The position numbers and the translations under genes were made by a program. From Pseudomonadales bacterium (GTDB lineage: Bacteria; Pseudomonadota; Gammaproteobacteria; Pseudomonadales; Ketobacteraceae): DNA of 64,000 nt. Below the pieces are notes generated by a model. The model saw only the letters and a list, made by a program, of their open reading frames with translations, had not been told where the DNA came from and did not search any database. The stretch covers positions 95,074-159,073 of the forward strand of contig JAGUVW010000022.1 in assembly GCA_020062665.1 (NCBI GenBank), given 5' to 3'. This document shows, piece by piece, positions 8,973-17,110 of this stretch; positions within the stretch are counted from its first letter, which is position 1; every line of letters starts with the position of its first letter.

Positions 8973-9680
8973 GTGGACAGTAAGCATGCAATAGAACTTG
9001 GTGCAAAAATAATGGAGCTTCAGTCCATAATGATCGCATACGCAACAGATGGAAGGACTTCAGATCAGCCTCGTGCCTATCGTGATCTATATGCTGAAAT
9101 GACCATTGAATTGGAAGCTGCAAAATATGCTAATCCGAACCCCCATAAGTCTTTGGAGGTCTTTTACGCGTTTTGCAAACTGCAAGAAATGAAAACGTAC
9201 GCAAGTCGTCGAATGTATGTTGAGGAACTTTACTCAGATATTCTGCTAGATCTAAAACGAATACAAAAACATGCGCCTTCATCAAGAAACTGGGCCAAAG
9301 CAAATGATGCTCTTTCTGACGAATTGACTCCAGTCCGTGCGCAGTGGTTAAAAGCAAAGAATTTTATTTTTTCATCAAGCCCTGATTTTGAAAATTCTAT
9401 AAAAGAATCAATCAGCGCCATTGAGTCGTGCTTGATGGTTCTTCTAAATGATCCAAACGGCACCCTCGGAAAAATAATTAAGCAAGCAGGGCTTGACGCA
9501 GACATTGAGCGCCTAATAAGTCAAGCATACGGTTATACCAGCAATAAGGCATTTGTACGGCACGGTGGCACGACCGCATCAAATCTTACAAAGGCAGAGG
9601 CTGAGTTTTTCTTAGAGTTTGCAGCGACGTCTATCCTATACATTACTGCGAAGTTAAAAAATGAATCGAGAAACATTTAA
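8973..9680 (+). CDS. Abi_C-like (abortive infection C-terminus) protein
   Basis: A 235-residue soluble protein with GTG start. The C-terminal third (about residues 135-230) reads SIKESISAIESCLMVLL, then TLGKIIKQAG, then FVRHGG and AEAEFFLEFAATSILYI. This is the layout of the Abi_C domain (PF14355), a HEPN-like fold found at the end of abortive-infection and other defence-island proteins, where the RHG segment is the best-conserved part. The N-terminal part (DLYAEMTIELEAAKYANPNPHKSLE) has no assignment from me. It is clearly more AT-rich than the flanking core genes, suggesting transfer. No restriction, toxin-antitoxin or other defence gene is recognised beside it, so a defence role is an inference from the domain only. 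Confidence 0.6.
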   Translation: MDSKHAIELGAKIMELQSIMIAYATDGRTSDQPRAYRDLYAEMTIELEAAKYANPNPHKSLEVFYAFCKLQEMKTYASRRMYVEELYSDILLDLKRIQKHAPSSRNWAKANDALSDELTPVRAQWLKAKNFIFSSSPDFENSIKESISAIESCLMVLLNDPNGTLGKIIKQAGLDADIERLISQAYGYTSNKAFVRHGGTTASNLTKAEAEFFLEFAATSILYITAKLKNESRNI

Positions 9681-9795
9681 CCAGAATTTTCAGTCGATTC
9701 CCTCAAAATTTACGCTCTGGCAATTTGCAGTTTGCTACGTAAACTTTCCCGCAAATTGCCACCGTTCCGCTTATCCACCGTGGAAGGCGTTATGC
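9675..9795 (+). repeat. Long imperfect hairpin, possible integron attC-like site
   Basis: A perfect inverted repeat, GGCAATTTGC at 9719-9728 and GCAAATTGCC at 9751-9760, encloses a second pair, AGTTT 9729-9733 with AAACT 9741-9745, leaving a 5-nt one-sided bulge (TTCCC). The flanks carry ATTTAAC (fits RYYYAAC) at the end of the preceding gene and GGCGTTATGC at about 9786. A bulged hairpin between AAC and GTT boxes ~120 bp apart right after a short gene resembles an attC site. However, the outer boxes pair poorly and no integrase is in the window. Confidence 0.3.
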
Positions 9796-9858
9796 ACATA
9801 GGGACATCGCGCGAATAAAAGTATGGACTGAACTAAATAAGGTTAAATATAAGTAGCA

Positions 9859-10488
9859 ATGATGCAGTTTGAAATTCAGATAAAAAGATTAGAGCGTCAT
9901 TATTGTGCATGCTGCGAAGGTTATGATCCGATTTCTCTCTTAGATCTGGCTCATTCTCTGAGGGTAGTTACTGAATCAATTAATTTATTGCCGAAAGATA
10001 GCAATTATTCAAAAATAATGCTTCCCACTTGGTATTTTACAAAGAAAATTAAAGGATTGATGAGTAAGTATGGATATATTATGGCGCTATTTCCAAACCC
10101 CATAAAAATGAGAAAAATGGAATTTGGTGCGTTTGGCTTTGTTTTCGGAGCGCCGAAGGAAGATGAGATAAAGACATATATGGACTATATGCATAATGAT
10201 CATATACGCATGGTGTCTCCTGCGAGCTGGCTACAGTCCGATGCAATCTGTTGGAAACTTCCTTCTGATGGAAAAAAGAGAACTATTTCCCGAGAGCGTC
10301 TTATTAAAAGAGTTTCAAATTATTTAGGCGGCAGCCATCCTGCGCATGCAGATAAGGAAAAAGCTTCTGATGACGACAAAATGGTTTCCGATCTGATGAT
10401 ATTTAATGTGGCTGAGAGGCCGCTGCCATATTTGGCTCTGATGAGTATAGCTCAGGAAATTTTGCATCTTTATCGAGACAATCGGTAA
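9859..10488 (+). CDS. Hypothetical protein of the AT-rich island (209 aa)
   Basis: A 209-residue soluble protein, MMQFEIQIKRLERHYCACCEG at the N-terminus. Two CxxC-like cysteines (CACC) lie near residues 17-20. The C-terminal part contains RLIKRVSNYLGGSHPAHADKE, resembling a G-G-x-H segment seen in several uncharacterised accessory proteins, but I cannot name a family. It has the strongest AT bias in the neighbourhood and codon use unlike flanking core genes, consistent with horizontal transfer. It starts about 64 bp after the attC-like hairpin and is separated from the acetyltransferase by 72 bp, so each gene may be its own unit. Function unknown. Confidence 0.65.
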   Translation: MMQFEIQIKRLERHYCACCEGYDPISLLDLAHSLRVVTESINLLPKDSNYSKIMLPTWYFTKKIKGLMSKYGYIMALFPNPIKMRKMEFGAFGFVFGAPKEDEIKTYMDYMHNDHIRMVSPASWLQSDAICWKLPSDGKKRTISRERLIKRVSNYLGGSHPAHADKEKASDDDKMVSDLMIFNVAERPLPYLALMSIAQEILHLYRDNR

Positions 10489-10560
10489 ATTTACAAATCG
10501 GGTAATGGGTAGCTTCAAACTGGCCCTCGTGCGCTATGCAACCAAACCCAGGACTCAACA

Positions 10561-11016
10561 ATGCCAGCAGAAATTCATCAACTCACACCACACAACATCG
10601 ACGTGATGAATGCCTTGCTGACCTGTTTCGGTGAGGCGTTCGAGGACATGAACACTTACACCCGGAAGCGCCCAAGTGCCCATTACCTGAAAAGCCTGCT
10701 TGGCAGTGACTCTTTTGTAGCGCTGGCGGCGGTAGAAGGTGGAAAGGTTATCGGTGGCATTGCGGCCTATGAGCTAAGAAAATTCGAGCAGGAGCGTAGC
10801 GAGTTTTATATATACGATCTGGCTGTTTCAGCTGGGTATCGGCGCCAGGGAATAGCAACCGCCTTGATTGAAAGGTTGAAAACGATAGCGAAAGCACGCG
10901 GGGCGTATGTCATATTTGTCCAGGCGGATACTGGCGTCGAGGATGAAGCGGCAATCGCTCTGTACACCAAGCTTGGGGTTCGTGAAGACGTTTTGCACTT
11001 TGACATCCCAGTATAG
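10561..11016 (+). CDS. Aminoglycoside 3-N-acetyltransferase type I (AAC(3)-I) family protein
   Basis: A 151-residue GNAT-fold enzyme. Its sequence follows the AAC(3)-I family (AAC(3)-Ia/aacC1 type) closely: SFVALAAVEGG, then IAAYELRKFEQERSEFYIYD, then LAVSAGYRRQGIATALI, AYVIFVQAD and ALYTKLGVREDVLHFDI, all in family order. The acetyl-CoA pyrophosphate loop RRQGIA is at residues 94-99. Family members use acetyl-CoA to acetylate the 3-amino group of gentamicin-type aminoglycosides and are often carried on integron cassettes. Length equals that of known members. Substrate activity cannot be judged from sequence; it may be an environmental homologue with another amine substrate. Located in an AT-rich accessory island. 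Confidence 0.85.
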   Translation: MPAEIHQLTPHNIDVMNALLTCFGEAFEDMNTYTRKRPSAHYLKSLLGSDSFVALAAVEGGKVIGGIAAYELRKFEQERSEFYIYDLAVSAGYRRQGIATALIERLKTIAKARGAYVIFVQADTGVEDEAAIALYTKLGVREDVLHFDIPV

Positions 11017-11089
11017 AGTGAGACGCCACCCCAACAGAAAGACATCCACCCACCAGTCACAGCAACTTAACAACGCATGGAGCGAAAAT

Positions 11090-11593
11090 ATGTGCAAGGT
11101 AGTTTTCATCGGAGATGTCCACAACGCTGATAAATCAATTCTTGAAAATTACAATCGCTTTAAAAAGAGATACGGGGATATTGGCAATCCCTTCACTCTA
11201 TTGCTGGAAATAGATTACGACAAAAGCCCAGACCAATTCGCAATCCAGTCTGTCGACATCATCACAGTCAATAAAAACGGAAGTAGCGACAAGACTTTCC
11301 TCAAACAACTGGTTAGCAAAGCTGCCTTTTGTTACGGTTTCGATTCCAGCAAACCAACGTATTCGCTGGAGCGACAGAATGAGCAGTATTCAAATATCGC
11401 AAATCTGGTGAGCAAGATTCAGAAATCTCATCACATGGATGTTCTTGTGATCGTAGGGGCCGCGCATCTGGAAAGAAACGATAGCTATCCAACCTGGGAA
11501 CCCCATCACGAGAAATTGAATGGAAGCCTGGAAAAGGTCTATTGCTATTCAATGTTTGACGATGGGAAGGAATTGGATTATGACAGCGACTAG
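11090..11593 (+). CDS. Small protein with TraB/EreA/ChaN-superfamily-like motifs
   Basis: A 167-residue protein starting MCKVVFIGDVHNADKS with GGAG 7 nt upstream; the longer open frame overlapping the acetyltransferase is a shadow. Three spaced motifs, FIGDVHN near the N-terminus, LLLEIDYD near residues 39-46 and LVIVGAAHLERN near residues 123-134, recall the His/Glu/His motifs of the TraB/TIKI/EreA/ChaN-like superfamily of putative metallo-hydrolases (erythromycin esterase belongs to it). It is shorter than those enzymes, so it may be a minimal or divergent member. Alternatively the GDVH motif could reflect a calcineurin-like phosphoesterase remnant. It sits in the AT-rich island after the AAC(3)-I-type gene. 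Low confidence in function, good confidence that it is coding. Confidence 0.55.
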   Translation: MCKVVFIGDVHNADKSILENYNRFKKRYGDIGNPFTLLLEIDYDKSPDQFAIQSVDIITVNKNGSSDKTFLKQLVSKAAFCYGFDSSKPTYSLERQNEQYSNIANLVSKIQKSHHMDVLVIVGAAHLERNDSYPTWEPHHEKLNGSLEKVYCYSMFDDGKELDYDSD

Positions 11594-11612
11594 TTCACAC
11601 AGGGGCCACCAC

Positions 11613-12107
11613 ATGAAACCAATCATGAACCTCGACGACGTTGTATTCGATGACATCGAGGATAACGGATACTTCACATCCCGACGCGCCCAGATCAGTG
11701 ATCACATCGGCGCGCGCAAGCTGGGTTACAACCTGACGGTACTGCCGCCGGGCAAGGCCCAATGCCCTTTCCACAATCACCACGGCGAAGAGGAGATGTT
11801 CTTCATCCTCGAAGGGGAAGGAGAGCTTCGCTTCGGCGACAAGCGTTATCCGATTCGCAAGCATGATGTCATCGCCTGCCCCACCGGCGGCCCCGAAGTA
11901 GCCCACCAGATCATCAATACCGGCACCGAGACAATGCGTTATCTCGCGCTATCGAATCTGGTGGAGATCGAAACGTGCGAGTATCCTGATTCCAACAAGA
12001 TCATGGTGGTGTCTGGCCCACGGGGGCAAAGGGGCCTGCGCAAGATGTTCCGCGCCGAAGACACCACCGACTATTACGACCGCGAAAGCAACGAGGCCCC
12101 GGAATAA
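11613..12107 (+). CDS. Cupin-domain protein
   Basis: A 164-residue single-domain cupin. Motif 1 is HNHHGEEEMFFILEGEGELRFG (His54, His56, Glu60 or Glu61 as likely metal ligands) and motif 2 ends with PEVAHQIIN (His98). The start MKPIMNLDDV at 11613 is preferred; the longer frame overlaps the preceding gene. Cupins of this size bind a divalent metal and act as dioxygenases, isomerases or small-molecule binding proteins; specificity cannot be deduced. Base composition returns towards the host average here, so this may be outside the AT-rich island. The gene for the giant membrane protein starts 45 bp downstream in the same direction and may be cotranscribed. Confidence 0.85.
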   Translation: MKPIMNLDDVVFDDIEDNGYFTSRRAQISDHIGARKLGYNLTVLPPGKAQCPFHNHHGEEEMFFILEGEGELRFGDKRYPIRKHDVIACPTGGPEVAHQIINTGTETMRYLALSNLVEIETCEYPDSNKIMVVSGPRGQRGLRKMFRAEDTTDYYDRESNEAPE

Positions 12108-12152
12108 CAGCAGCACATTCCGCAATTGCCATGGTTGGGGGAAGCTTCCAGG

Positions 12153-15100
12153 ATGAAACTGACAGCGATAGAAAAGCGTTTTCTTGAAGCCGTTGCCCAG
12201 GGCCAGACCTTTGATGTATCAGGCGAAGCCGACAGTACGGCCATTATCCGCGCCGAGCTGATCCGCAATCTGTATTTCAACGGCATCGAGATCCCGAACA
12301 ACCGGCTGTTTTTTGCATCCCCACGCCGGATCACTGTCGCCGATTCCGGACTGCGGATCAAAGGTGCCACCATTACAGGCCGCATCAACCTGGATGGCCT
12401 GGGTAGAGATGCCAGCAACGGTGCCCCCGGCCTGTATCTGACCAACTGCCACCTGAGCGAAGGCATCAGCGCCGTCAACGCCATCCTGACCGAACTGGAT
12501 TTAAGCGGCACCACCTACGAAACCTATCCCGATGCAGAGTCCGCCCTCCCCCCCATCCATCTGAACGGCGCCAGAATATTCGGATCTCTGTTGCTCAATA
12601 AAATACGCGGCAAAACCGAAACCACTCCAGTATGGGTATTCGCAAGCGGATCTGAAATCGGCAATGGCGTATTTGCCACTGATGCCCATTTCTTTTATCC
12701 GGCACGAAAAGTGTTGGGCGCAGATGACATTACAAACTATGCACTCGGCTTTGGCAGAGCGAATATCAAGGGTGGATTCAACTCTCTATATGGACTGATC
12801 TGTAATGGTGGTTTGAGCTTCAGTACCGCCGATGTACGAGGGGATGTATGGCTGGGAGGAAGCCACCTGATCGGTGGGGAATCTTCCGCCATTCGCGCAC
12901 AGAGCCTGCGGCTGGATGGAAATTTCATTTTCAGGCCCATGGAAGACAACGACACCATCATCACCCCTGCCTGTTGTGAAGGTGAATTGTATCTATTCGG
13001 TTCTACCATATCTGGCGGCGTCTATCTGGAAGGCTTGCAAATCACCAATCATCCCAAAGAGGATCACATCGGGATCAGCAAGTTCTCTCTGAATCTTACT
13101 AAAGCAAAGACAGGAAAAGATCTCTTCGCGAACATATGGCATGGCGATCACGGAGGGACAAGAGCGTTCACCTGCACAGGTCCAATACGACTGCAAAGCG
13201 CGACAATTGCCGGGGATATCAATCTGAGCGGTGCTACAGTCGGCGCCAGCAAGGACAGCAATCTTTATCTGACCAGCATTTTTGGAGATGATTTGAATCT
13301 CAGTGGAAACCTGACTATCTCCCCCACAAAATTAAAGGAAAGATCCTACATTCCAACATTCAGCGGAATGCTGATATTCGATAGAGCGTCAGTTGACGGC
13401 AGCATATTCTCCCAGGAACTGAAAATTGCAGACGATAGAAGCGGATGGTTCTTGATGAGGAAGGCAATCATCAACGGCGAGCTGAATCTGAATAGCTGGG
13501 ATATTGCTGGCGGCGTCGACATCAGTGAAACCAGTATTCAGGGAGATTGCATCATCAAAGTGCCACGCGCAACGATGGATGGATTTTCAAAACCACGCTT
13601 CATCCATGTCGATCTGGCAAAAGCAAAGCTCGATTCATCCCTGGTTATTTACGCCGATGTTTCCAATCTGAACCTGTTCTCGATCGAGGTTGCCAAACAA
13701 GTCGATCTCTATGTCGCCGCAACCAAAAATGTGGGCCTGATGCATGCCAGGATAGGCGGCTCTCTGTATTTCAGGGACTTTCGTTTTCTGGAATCGCTGG
13801 AAAAGGCCTCCAACGACGAACGCAATCTGCTCGAGCTTAAAAGCGCCTCCATCGCAGGCAATATCAAGATCCAGATTCCCACCATCGAGGACACCAGCGA
13901 CCTGCTGATCACCAATGCCTGGAGCAAGCCTCTCACGTGCTATTCCGGCTGGACATTTATCGAAGTGGAAATCAACCGATCAAATGGCATCTGGTATGCG
14001 TCCTTCCTGCAGCCGCCAGAGGGCTCCGAAGCACACAGCGGCCTTTACCTCTGCAACAGCCGCTCGCTGATATTTCATCAGCTGAACAAGGAAAACAAAC
14101 TGAATCTGTCAACAGAGGAATCCGCCAAGGAGTATCTGAAACTGTTCTGTGCCTGTACATGGGGGGATGAAGGCGCATTCGTTATCACCGAAGACGCCAA
14201 CCACCTGCCCTTCGACTACATAGACCTGGTTGAAACCAACAAGCTGGAAGCATTTGATCGCCATAGCATCGCGCCAGTCGAAATACTGCCTCCGAATACG
14301 CCAGTGGTGAAATCAGACAAGGATCATCGCACACCACCCGCAGGCGAGGCATATCTGCTGAAAGCCTTTGTTCGCTTTGGAAATGGCCTTTTCCGGGCCT
14401 ATTTTTCCATTCAGCGGGACGGCCCCATCACGATGCTGGACGACAAACCGTTACTGGCCTTCCAGAAGACCACAACCCCCGAATACAAAAAGCCCCTCAG
14501 AAAGCAGAACCGCTTCTTCACGCGCAGATCCGATTTCGTTCTGAATATCGACACCGATATGACGCTCTTGCCCAAAGGCCAACTGGACAAGCTCAAGGAG
14601 TCGATGGAGAAGATCATCAAGGCAGAAATTTGCCCGCACAATTTCTCGAACGCCAGGGTGGATCTGAGCGATGCGTCCATTTCCGGCCTGGATGACAATG
14701 ATGGCGCTGGCTGGGGCGAGGATGTGCAGCTGAATCTGATCAACTTCCGCTATCAGCATTACAGCACGGATACCCGGTTCGAGAGTGACAGGGAATCCTT
14801 CCGCATCCGCACAAAGCGACTTCTGAAGAACACCATTGCGGACATTGCGCTGTATCTGGCCCATCGCAGTTTATCCCTGGGGTTTGCCACTTTTGCCAAG
14901 CGGCTGATGCGAAGCCGGCTGACAAACAAGTATCCCGAGCCCAAGCAACCAGACATTCGCGATCGTGTGAGAAAGCGGATTCGCTGGCTGGAACTGCAGT
15001 ATCCGAAGGTGCCGGAAACAAGTTCAAAGTGGTCGGCGCGGTATTGGATCGGCAAGTTGCCATATCTGCGCACGCGCCTGCCAGACAGGCGCGTGGATCT

Positions 15101-15797
15101 GGATCTGTTCGAACCCCAGCCCTATTCCCAGGCCGCTGCAGTATTCCGTCGGGAAGGTGCCAGTGATCACGCCCGCTCGATCGACCAAATCCAGCGCAAG
15201 ATGTCTGGCCGCAAACAGGTTCAGAACGCGGGGTTGAAGCGTCCCTGGTACTGGTTACTCCATTGGCTGTTCGATCAGACATCGGGCTACGGATTGTCGC
15301 CCATTCGCGCGCTGCTGGTGACGCTGTTTTTCGTGGCATTCGGCGGACTGATGACAAGTGCAGCCAATCAGAAGGGGCTGCTGATTGTCGATGCGACGCC
15401 GGTGGTTCAATCCGCGCCGGATGCCAGTGGAAAACCCGGCGAACTGTCCTATACGCTCACCAACGATGGCTGGCGTTTTGGCGAGGTTCTCTGTGGCGAA
15501 AGTATCGAGCCCATTCTGTATGCCGCCGATATTTTCATTCCCCTGCTGGATATCCGGCAGGAAGTGCGCTGCATGATCCGCCCTGCCGATTCACCCTATT
15601 CGGGCAAATCACCTACTGCTGCTGCGACAAACACCGGTTGGGAAAAACTGGTGCAGACTATCGTCCCACTGCTTACGGACAATATCGAGGCCTGGCACTG
15701 GTTCCGCTCGCTGTATTCGCTGACTGGCTGGGTAATGATCTCGCTGCTGATCTATACGCTCAGCCATAACTTGAGATCCAGGGACACTATCAGTTAG
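12153..15797 (+). CDS. Giant beta-helix-type protein with C-terminal two-TM anchor, uncharacterised family
   Basis: A 1214-residue protein. Residues ~50-560 are rich in recurring short units of the form A.I.G.INL.G or ADVRGDVWLGG, the periodicity of a right-handed beta-helix related to pentapeptide/bactofilin-like repeats. A middle region (~600-950) is of mixed composition. The segment FEPQPYSQAAAVFRREGASDHAR (about residue 986) is a conserved landmark of a family often labelled membrane-associated oxidoreductase in actinobacteria, though no cofactor motif is visible. Two hydrophobic helices follow, LSPIRALLVTLFFVAFGGL (~1048) and WVMISLLIYTL near the end. The start at 12153 has a purine-rich GGGGGAAG upstream; a TTG start 27 nt earlier is possible. 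No signal peptide. Function unknown. Confidence 0.8.
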   Translation: MKLTAIEKRFLEAVAQGQTFDVSGEADSTAIIRAELIRNLYFNGIEIPNNRLFFASPRRITVADSGLRIKGATITGRINLDGLGRDASNGAPGLYLTNCHLSEGISAVNAILTELDLSGTTYETYPDAESALPPIHLNGARIFGSLLLNKIRGKTETTPVWVFASGSEIGNGVFATDAHFFYPARKVLGADDITNYALGFGRANIKGGFNSLYGLICNGGLSFSTADVRGDVWLGGSHLIGGESSAIRAQSLRLDGNFIFRPMEDNDTIITPACCEGELYLFGSTISGGVYLEGLQITNHPKEDHIGISKFSLNLTKAKTGKDLFANIWHGDHGGTRAFTCTGPIRLQSATIAGDINLSGATVGASKDSNLYLTSIFGDDLNLSGNLTISPTKLKERSYIPTFSGMLIFDRASVDGSIFSQELKIADDRSGWFLMRKAIINGELNLNSWDIAGGVDISETSIQGDCIIKVPRATMDGFSKPRFIHVDLAKAKLDSSLVIYADVSNLNLFSIEVAKQVDLYVAATKNVGLMHARIGGSLYFRDFRFLESLEKASNDERNLLELKSASIAGNIKIQIPTIEDTSDLLITNAWSKPLTCYSGWTFIEVEINRSNGIWYASFLQPPEGSEAHSGLYLCNSRSLIFHQLNKENKLNLSTEESAKEYLKLFCACTWGDEGAFVITEDANHLPFDYIDLVETNKLEAFDRHSIAPVEILPPNTPVVKSDKDHRTPPAGEAYLLKAFVRFGNGLFRAYFSIQRDGPITMLDDKPLLAFQKTTTPEYKKPLRKQNRFFTRRSDFVLNIDTDMTLLPKGQLDKLKESMEKIIKAEICPHNFSNARVDLSDASISGLDDNDGAGWGEDVQLNLINFRYQHYSTDTRFESDRESFRIRTKRLLKNTIADIALYLAHRSLSLGFATFAKRLMRSRLTNKYPEPKQPDIRDRVRKRIRWLELQYPKVPETSSKWSARYWIGKLPYLRTRLPDRRVDLDLFEPQPYSQAAAVFRREGASDHARSIDQIQRKMSGRKQVQNAGLKRPWYWLLHWLFDQTSGYGLSPIRALLVTLFFVAFGGLMTSAANQKGLLIVDATPVVQSAPDASGKPGELSYTLTNDGWRFGEVLCGESIEPILYAADIFIPLLDIRQEVRCMIRPADSPYSGKSPTAAATNTGWEKLVQTIVPLLTDNIEAWHWFRSLYSLTGWVMISLLIYTLSHNLRSRDTIS

Positions 15798-15843
15798 TGT
15801 TGGCCATTCACTGAACCATCACACTGCGGAACGAGAATTCAAC

Positions 15844-16233
15844 GTGAAACACATGCTGAGAATACTGACACTCTGTCTGGCAGCTCTGGTTGCAGCCGGC
15901 TGCAGCACGCTGGGTTCCAAACACCCCGCCGACTGGGTTGGTCACACCGACAAGGGCCAGGCATCGTTCTATGCCGACAAGTTCCAGATGCGCAAAACCG
16001 CCAGCGGCGAACCCTATCGGCATGATCTGAAAACCGCGGCCCATCGCACCATGCCCTTTGGGTCAAAGGTCAAAGTCACCAACCTCGCCAATGGCCGCAG
16101 CGTGGTGGTGAGGGTCAATGATCGCGGACCATTTGTGCGGGGTCGCATTATTGATCTGTCCAAATCCGCATTCAGCAGTATTGGTAATACTGCAGCGGGT
16201 TTGCTCAACGTCAAAATCGAAGTGATAGACTGA
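15844..16233 (+). CDS. RlpA-family lipoprotein (septal ring/double-psi beta-barrel protein)
   Basis: A 129-residue lipoprotein with GTG start. A signal peptide ends in the lipobox VAAGC (Cys20). The remainder is one double-psi beta-barrel domain with the RlpA hallmarks GQASFYADKF, ASGEPY, HRTMPFGSKVKVTN, VVRVNDRGPFVRGRIIDLS. Full-length RlpA is a lytic transglycosylase that acts on naked glycan strands at the septum and has a C-terminal SPOR domain; here SPOR is absent, giving a short variant. The conserved Asp-Arg-Gly-Pro segment is intact. Flanked by the giant membrane protein upstream and aquaporin downstream, without obvious functional link. Confidence 0.9.
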   Translation: MKHMLRILTLCLAALVAAGCSTLGSKHPADWVGHTDKGQASFYADKFQMRKTASGEPYRHDLKTAAHRTMPFGSKVKVTNLANGRSVVVRVNDRGPFVRGRIIDLSKSAFSSIGNTAAGLLNVKIEVID

Positions 16234-16309
16234 TATGGAAATACCCTTCACCAACCTCCGGAACTGATTTTCAGGACGATCGGTTCCGGATCTGCAAAGG
16301 AGATGAAGC

Positions 16310-16999
16310 ATGAAGAAATATGGGGCGGAGTTTATTGGAACCTTTTGGCTGGTTCTGGGTGGTTGTGGCAGTGCAGTGCTGGCGGCTGCGTTTCCAGAGG
16401 TTGGTATTGGGCTGCACGGCGTTTCCCTGGCATTTGGTCTTACGGTGTTGACCATGGCGTTTGCCATCGGACACATTTCCGGTTGCCATCTGAATCCCGC
16501 TGTTTCGATTGGGCTTTGGGCCGGCGGCCGCTTTCCGGCAAAGGAGTTGTTGCCTTACATTGCATCCCAGGTATTGGGCGGGATTGCGGCTGGCGGTGTT
16601 CTGTTTCTCATCGCCAGTGGCAAGGCAGGGTTTGATGTTTCGGCAGGCTTTGCCTCCAACGGTTACGGCGACCATTCGCCGGGCGGATACAGTTTGACGG
16701 CTGCACTGGTTACTGAAATCGTCATGACCATGCTGTTCCTGATCGTCATCCTGGGTGCCACCGACAAGCGCGCACCCGCTGGCTTCGCGCCCATCGCCAT
16801 TGGCCTGTGTTTGACGCTGATTCATTTGATCTCGATCCCGGTCACCAATACATCGGTGAATCCGGCACGCAGCACGGGCGTGGCGGTGTTTGTGGGGGAT
16901 TGGGCAGTAGCGCAGCTGTGGCTGTTCTGGGTGGCGCCCATTGTGGGTGGCGTGCTGGGCGCCTTTATCTATCGCTTTATTGGCAGCGAAGATAAGTAG
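16310..16999 (+). CDS. aqpZ: Aquaporin Z
   Basis: A 229-residue MIP-family channel matching E. coli AqpZ (231 aa) in length and layout. Both half-helix motifs are present, HLNPAVS (Asn62-Pro-Ala) and VNPARSTG. Selectivity-filter-type residues typical of water-specific members occur (Phe in [14 protein letters not shown], His in [13 protein letters not shown], Arg after the second NPA). Six membrane helices are evident. An AAGGAG ribosome site precedes the ATG by 7 nt. Mediates rapid passive water flux across the inner membrane. Monocistronic, followed by a strong hairpin terminator. Confidence 0.95.
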   Translation: MKKYGAEFIGTFWLVLGGCGSAVLAAAFPEVGIGLHGVSLAFGLTVLTMAFAIGHISGCHLNPAVSIGLWAGGRFPAKELLPYIASQVLGGIAAGGVLFLIASGKAGFDVSAGFASNGYGDHSPGGYSLTAALVTEIVMTMLFLIVILGATDKRAPAGFAPIAIGLCLTLIHLISIPVTNTSVNPARSTGVAVFVGDWAVAQLWLFWVAPIVGGVLGAFIYRFIGSEDK

Positions 17000-17032
17000 T
17001 TCGGCTGAACCGGCCAACGCGGTTCTTCAAGG

Positions 17033-17079
17033 CTGGGGTGAAACGGCTGGCAGACAGCGGTTTCACCCCAGTGGTTTTT
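17033..17079 (+). terminator. Rho-independent terminator after aqpZ
   Basis: A perfect 12-bp stem, CTGGGGTGAAAC at 17033-17044 with GTTTCACCCCAG at 17060-17071, is followed by TGGTTTTT. It lies between convergent aqpZ and the esterase-like gene and could serve aqpZ. Confidence 0.8.
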
Positions 17080-17110
17080 CAGGATCGGCAATAGCAACGT
17101 TCAATCGGTG

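Noticed and set aside
10489..11089. Further attC-like sites around the acetyltransferase gene
   Set aside because: The gaps at 10489-10560 and 11017-11089 were read for bulged hairpins with AAC/GTT boxes and none was found, which weakens the cassette-array idea.
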